Shown one piece after another: positions 5,739 to 8,632 of a stretch of 8,632 nt of DNA. Source of the stretch: an uncultured Clostridia bacterium (GTDB lineage: Bacteria > Bacillota > Clostridia > Christensenellales > UBA1242). Under the pieces are notes generated by a model. That model had not been told where the DNA came from. It worked only from the letters and a program-made list of their open reading frames with translations, and ran no database searches. A program made the translations under genes and the position numbers. The stretch is taken from contig CALWAB010000059.1 in the NCBI GenBank assembly GCA_944372745.1, positions 1 to 8,632 on the forward strand, in the 5' to 3' direction. The stretch's first letter is position 1; each line of letters opens with the position of its first letter.

Positions 5739-5767
5739 TATACAAGCGTTTCATACTTGTATATAAT
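5739..5767. promoter_or_regulatory. Palindrome with promoter-like elements in the rpmB/Asp23 divergent region
   Basis: TATACAAG (5739-5746) and CTTGTATA (5756-5763) form a perfect 8-bp inverted repeat with a 9-nt spacer. On the + strand TATACA (5739-5744), 17 nt and TATAAT (5762-5767) read as a promoter. On the - strand TATACA (5763-5758), 17 nt and TAAACT (5740-5735) could drive rpmB with a leader of about 65 nt. The arms therefore overlap promoter hexamers on both strands, as an operator would. No binding protein is known to me for this site. Confidence 0.35.
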
Positions 5768-5830
5768 ACACTAATTTACAAAAAAAATCAAGTATTTTTA
5801 TAAATCTCTTTTTATTTTTTATAAATATAG

Positions 5831-5859
5831 TTGATTTTTTGGAAGAAATGTAGTAAAAT
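5831..5859 (+). promoter_or_regulatory. Sigma-A promoter of the Asp23/fakA genes
   Basis: TTGATT (5831-5836), a 17-nt spacer and TAAAAT (5854-5859) form a good vegetative promoter. Transcription would start near 5866, about 30 nt before the Asp23-family start codon, leaving just enough leader for its ribosome site. Confidence 0.7.
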
Positions 5860-5897
5860 AACAATGTCGATTACAGCATAAGATGAGGAGATTGCAA

Positions 5898-6248
5898 ATG
5901 GCAGTACATACATCTAATAATTATGGGAAAATATCTATAAGTGATGAGGCCATCGCTAATGTAGCGGGCTATTTTGCGCTAGAGTGTTATGGCGTAGTTG
6001 ATTTAGTTCCAAGACGCTTATCAGATAACTTAGCAGAGTTATTAAAAAAGAGAAATTACAAGAAAGGCGTTAAGGTAACTACTCACGATAATAAGATATC
6101 GTTAGAATTAAGTGTTATTTTAAAATATGGTGTTAATATTAATGCTGTTGCCGACAGTTTAAAAAATACAGTGAAATATAATGTAGAAGATTTCACAGGA
6201 ATGATTGTGGAATCTATAAATGTAAATATAATGGGCGTCAAAGTATAA
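5898..6248 (+). CDS. Asp23/Gls24-family protein (YloU-like)
   Basis: Members of this family are small cytoplasmic or membrane-associated proteins linked to cell-envelope stress; the biochemical role is not settled. The 116-residue product has the typical opening GKISISDEAIANVAGYFALECYGVVDLV (about 10-37), a central basic KRNYKKGVKV stretch, and the alternating LELSVILKYGVNI beta segment (69-81). It ends in VNVNIMGVKV-like strands, as the family does. I chose the ATG at 5898 because GAGGAG (5885-5890) lies 7 nt upstream; the in-frame ATG at 5883 overlaps that ribosome site and is unlikely. It is the first gene after its promoter and is followed 51 nt later by fakA, an arrangement conserved across Firmicutes (yloU-yloV), which suggests co-transcription. 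Confidence 0.93.
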   Translation: MAVHTSNNYGKISISDEAIANVAGYFALECYGVVDLVPRRLSDNLAELLKKRNYKKGVKVTTHDNKISLELSVILKYGVNINAVADSLKNTVKYNVEDFTGMIVESINVNIMGVKV

Positions 6249-6299
6249 CTTTGTATGCCTTCTTTTGCTTGCGATTAGCAGGCTTTTCGGAGGATATCA

Positions 6300-7937
6300 A
6301 TGACAAAGACTATCAATGGTGCAACCTTTAGAAAAATGCTTTTTGCGGGTTGTAGCAATTTGGAAAAAAATAAAAAATATGTCGACTCTCTCAATGTGTT
6401 TCCAGTGCCAGATGGAGATACAGGTACAAATACATTCTTAACTTTAAAATCAGCAATAAACGAAATTAATAATTGTACATCTAATAATCTTGAGGATTTG
6501 AGTGATGCACTTGCTAAAGGTTCTCTACGCGGAGCAAGAGGTAATAGTGGTGTAATATTATCCCAAATTTTAAAGGGTATATCTCAAGTTACTAAGACTT
6601 GTACAGAAATCAATACAAAACAATTTGCTAAAGCACTTAAAGAAGGTGCAGCTATAGCATATCAAGCGGTAACAAAACCCAAAGAAGGTACAATGTTAAC
6701 AGTCATTAGAACTATGGCAGAAGAAGCAGGGACTGCTTGTAAGAAAATGACTGACTTTGAAGATTTTATGAAATATGTTATAGATAAAGGTGAAGAAATA
6801 CTTCAAAAAACGCCTGAAATGTTACCAGTTTTAGCTAAAGCAGGGGTAGTTGATGCTGGTGGCCGTGCTTTGATGGTTATTTTCCAAGGTTTTTATAAAG
6901 TAATTATTAATGATGAATCATTTGAATTTGAAATGATTGATACGGCTACTGTTTCTGATACTATAAAGGAATTTCATGTAAATCTAGAGGCTTTATCAGC
7001 TGATATTGAATTCGGTTATTGTACTGAATTTATGATAATTCATATGTATAAGAAAACAACAGAATCAGACATTGATAAGCTGAGAGAAAAATTAATGTCT
7101 ATAGGTGATTCAGTAAATTGCGCAGGGGATTTATCGTTAGTAAAAATTCATGTTCATACTAACGAGCCTAATAAAGCGTTAGCATTTGGTCTTGAATTAG
7201 GCGAATTATACAATATGAAGATAGAGAATATGCGTGAACAGAATCGTGAATTGCGTAGAATCGCTGAAAGTAAAAATGAAAAACCTTATGGTATGGTGTC
7301 TGTATGTGCAGGAGATGGTTTGAGTGCTGTATTTAAAGATCTCGGAGTAGATTATATTATTGAAGGGGGACAAACAATGAATCCAAGTGCTGATGACATT
7401 GCGAAAGCAGTCGAAGCAGTGCCTTCAAAAAATGTATATGTTTTCCCTAATAATAAAAATATTATATTAGCCGCTGAGCAAGCAAAAGCTTTAACTCAAA
7501 AACATATATATGTAATACCTACTACTAGTGTACCTCAGGGCATATCTGCCATCTTGGCGTTTAACGCAGATGCTGATAAAGATGAGAATATCAAGTTAAT
7601 GAATGAAAGTTGCAAATCAGTTAAAAGTGGTTCTATAACTAATGCAGTAAGAACTACAAATGTAGATGGTTTTGATATACAAGAAGGTGAAATTATAGGG
7701 CTTGATGAATCTCATATTAGAGCTAAAAGTGAATCTATTGACCAAACTTTAGAAGAATTAGTGTCTAAATTAGTGGATGAAGATTCTGTAAATATTACTT
7801 TATTCTACGGAGCAGGGGTAGAAGAGTCTCAGGCATTACAAATGCAGGAGAAATTGGCTAGCAAATTTGAAAATTGTGAAGTTACAGCACTATATGGTGG
7901 TCAGCCAGTATACTACTATATTGTTTCTGTCGAATAA
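6300..7937 (+). CDS. fakA: Fatty-acid kinase FakA (DAK2/DhaL-domain protein, YloV-like)
   Basis: FakA phosphorylates fatty acids held by FakB (DegV-family) partners, allowing exogenous fatty acids to enter phospholipid synthesis. The 545-residue length is close to the Staphylococcus aureus protein. Order of parts: the N-terminal DhaL kinase domain (about 1-200), with DGDTGTN (38-44, Mg-ATP binding), GARGNSGVILSQ (78-89), PKEGTMLTV (127-135) and VVDAGG (183-188); a middle domain with C241, H284 and H286, matching the zinc site reported for the family; and a C-terminal DegV-like domain with GGQTMNPS (356-363) and TSVPQGISAILAFN (409-422). The ATG is preceded by GGAGGA. No fakB lies in this window, so the partner must be encoded elsewhere. 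A hairpin 28 nt after the stop codon ends the transcript. Confidence 0.94.
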   Translation: MTKTINGATFRKMLFAGCSNLEKNKKYVDSLNVFPVPDGDTGTNTFLTLKSAINEINNCTSNNLEDLSDALAKGSLRGARGNSGVILSQILKGISQVTKTCTEINTKQFAKALKEGAAIAYQAVTKPKEGTMLTVIRTMAEEAGTACKKMTDFEDFMKYVIDKGEEILQKTPEMLPVLAKAGVVDAGGRALMVIFQGFYKVIINDESFEFEMIDTATVSDTIKEFHVNLEALSADIEFGYCTEFMIIHMYKKTTESDIDKLREKLMSIGDSVNCAGDLSLVKIHVHTNEPNKALAFGLELGELYNMKIENMREQNRELRRIAESKNEKPYGMVSVCAGDGLSAVFKDLGVDYIIEGGQTMNPSADDIAKAVEAVPSKNVYVFPNNKNIILAAEQAKALTQKHIYVIPTTSVPQGISAILAFNADADKDENIKLMNESCKSVKSGSITNAVRTTNVDGFDIQEGEIIGLDESHIRAKSESIDQTLEELVSKLVDEDSVNITLFYGAGVEESQALQMQEKLASKFENCEVTALYGGQPVYYYIVSVE

Positions 7938-7964
7938 AAAAAATAATGGATGTTATAAGGTAAT

Positions 7965-7990
7965 GAAAGGCCATATTTTATGGTCTTTTC
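7965..7990 (+). terminator. Intrinsic terminator after fakA
   Basis: AAAGGCCAT (7966-7974) pairs with ATGGTCTTT (7980-7988) over 9 bp with one G-U pair and a 5-nt loop. The right arm ends TTTTC, so the U-tract is short. Position and stem fit termination of the Asp23-fakA transcript. Confidence 0.65.
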
Positions 7991-8370
7991 GTGGTATTTA
8001 AAAGTAAAAGATAGGAGAGATGAAAATGATTATGATTTAAAAATTTGTATAAAAATACTAATTTGTTACTTTATTTTGTATGTTCTTTATATTTTTGAGA
8101 AAAAAAAAGTAAAATCAAAGAATTAATTTAATATTATATCAATTAGCACTAAGATAAGGTTGCTTACTATTACTTTCATATTTTTTTAAATTTGTTCAAT
8201 AGCTGGTATCAATTTTGTTATTAGAACTTAAAATTTTATATTAAATACTTTTACTATAGTAAAAAGTTGCTATATTTTAGTGTAAAAAATATAATTATTT
8301 AACAAAAATTTTTAAAATAACATATATTATTAAAAAATTTAAAAATTTTTAAAAAAGTTTAATAAATTAG
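7991..8370. other. AT-rich gene-free stretch between fakA and the tRNA cluster
   Basis: No open frame of useful length is present on either strand. AGGAG (8013-8017) is followed by ATG at 8020 or 8026 but the frame stops at 8038-8040 after 4-6 codons, which could be a decayed gene start or chance. A perfect 16-bp palindrome, TTTTACTATAGTAAAA, lies at 8249-8264. From about 8285 to 8360 there are phased-looking A and T runs (AAAAATTTTTAAAAT, AAAAATTTTTAAAAAAG), which may act as curved DNA or UP-element sequence for the promoter just downstream. Confidence 0.5.
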
Positions 8371-8399
8371 TTGACATTTATTAAATAGTATAGTATACT
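8371..8399 (+). promoter_or_regulatory. Strong sigma-A promoter of the tRNA cluster
   Basis: TTGACA (8371-8376) is a perfect -35 hexamer; a 17-nt spacer leads to TATACT (8394-8399), one base off the -10 consensus. The predicted start point is about 8 nt before the first tRNA. A/T tracts upstream would strengthen it. Confidence 0.85.
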
Positions 8400-8414
8400 A
8401 ATGGAGCATTGATT

Positions 8415-8490
8415 GGGAGCTTAGCTCAGTTGGTAGAGCACCTGCCTTACAAGCAGATGGTCATAGGTTCGAGTCCTATAGTTCCCACCA
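8415..8490 (+). tRNA. tRNA-Val (anticodon UAC), CCA encoded
   Basis: Cloverleaf: acceptor GGGAGCT with AGTTCCC (one G-U), D stem GCTC/GAGC, anticodon loop CTTACAA with anticodon TAC, T stem ATAGG/CCTAT around TTCGAGT, discriminator A and encoded CCA, 76 nt in all. The anticodon stem CCTGC/GCAGA has a C-A mismatch at its first pair (27-43). Confidence 0.95.
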
Positions 8491-8507
8491 GCACATGCGT
8501 GCTTTAA

Positions 8508-8582
<75 letters not shown>

Positions 8583-8598
8583 TTTTTTTATTAAGTTT

Positions 8599-8632
8599 GG
8601 CGCCATGGCCAAGTGGTAAGGCACAGGTCTGC
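8599..8632 (+). tRNA. tRNA, partial at window edge, probably Cys (GCA)
   Basis: The 5' half begins GGCGCCATGGCCAAGTGG, with D stem GCC/GGC, and ends at the start of the anticodon loop, CTGC after stem CAGGT. The first two anticodon bases are GC; the third is outside the window. The D-arm pattern GGCCAAGTGGTAAGGCA resembles bacterial tRNA-Cys, so GCA is the best guess. Confidence 0.75.

Noticed and set aside
5883..5897. Earlier ATG for the Asp23-family gene
   Set aside because: It overlaps the GAGGAG ribosome site that serves the ATG at 5898 and has no ribosome site of its own.
6249..6299. Short inverted pieces (TGCT/AGCA, GCC/GGC) between the Asp23 gene and fakA, considered as a riboswitch or terminator
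   Set aside because: The stems are short and uneven, with no U-tract, and the gap is too small for a known riboswitch.

Overview
The window is a piece of AT-rich, low-GC Gram-positive (Bacillota) chromosome. Gene order supports this: priA-rlmN-rsgA-rpe, then spoVM, rpmB, an Asp23/Gls24-family gene (yloU-like) and a DAK-domain fatty-acid kinase gene (fakA/yloV-like) is a thinned version of the Bacillus/Clostridium order priA-def-fmt-rsmB-rlmN-prpC-prkC-rsgA-rpe-thiN-spoVM-rpmB-yloU-yloV. A 26-codon spoVM-like gene argues for an endospore former or a recent descendant of one. The genus cannot be told from this sequence.

Layout. Positions 1-4008 hold a tightly packed + strand operon: the C-terminal two thirds of PriA (replication restart helicase, cut by the window edge), RlmN (23S rRNA/tRNA adenine C2 methyltransferase), RsgA (30S assembly GTPase) and Rpe (ribulose-phosphate 3-epimerase). 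The genes are 8 bp apart or overlap by 8-11 bp. A long hairpin at 4007-4061 separates rpe from the convergent spoVM gene on the - strand (4062-4142) and can terminate both. An apparently intact IS3-family insertion sequence occupies 4228-5461, with 46-bp perfect terminal inverted repeats, GTCG target duplications, orfA/orfB with a -1 frameshift site, and a DD(35)E catalytic triad. It landed inside the stem of the intrinsic terminator of rpmB (5472-5663, - strand).

From 5664 to 5897 is a divergent promoter region between rpmB and the Asp23-family gene, with a good sigma-A promoter for the latter. Asp23 (5898-6248) and FakA (6300-7937) read on the + strand. A 430-nt, very AT-rich, gene-free stretch follows. 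It ends in a near-consensus promoter driving a tRNA cluster: tRNA-Val(UAC), tRNA-Gly(GCC) and a cut tRNA, probably Cys(GCA).

The core genes serve translation and housekeeping: ribosome assembly and modification (RlmN, RsgA, L28, tRNAs), replication restart, pentose-phosphate metabolism and exogenous fatty-acid activation. I found no CRISPR array, defence island or evident new multi-gene system. The points most worth a second look are the easily missed spoVM gene, the IS insertion that splits one copy of the rpmB terminator yet rebuilds another, the loss of prpC/prkC from an otherwise conserved operon, and an Asn in place of the usual catalytic His in RsgA.
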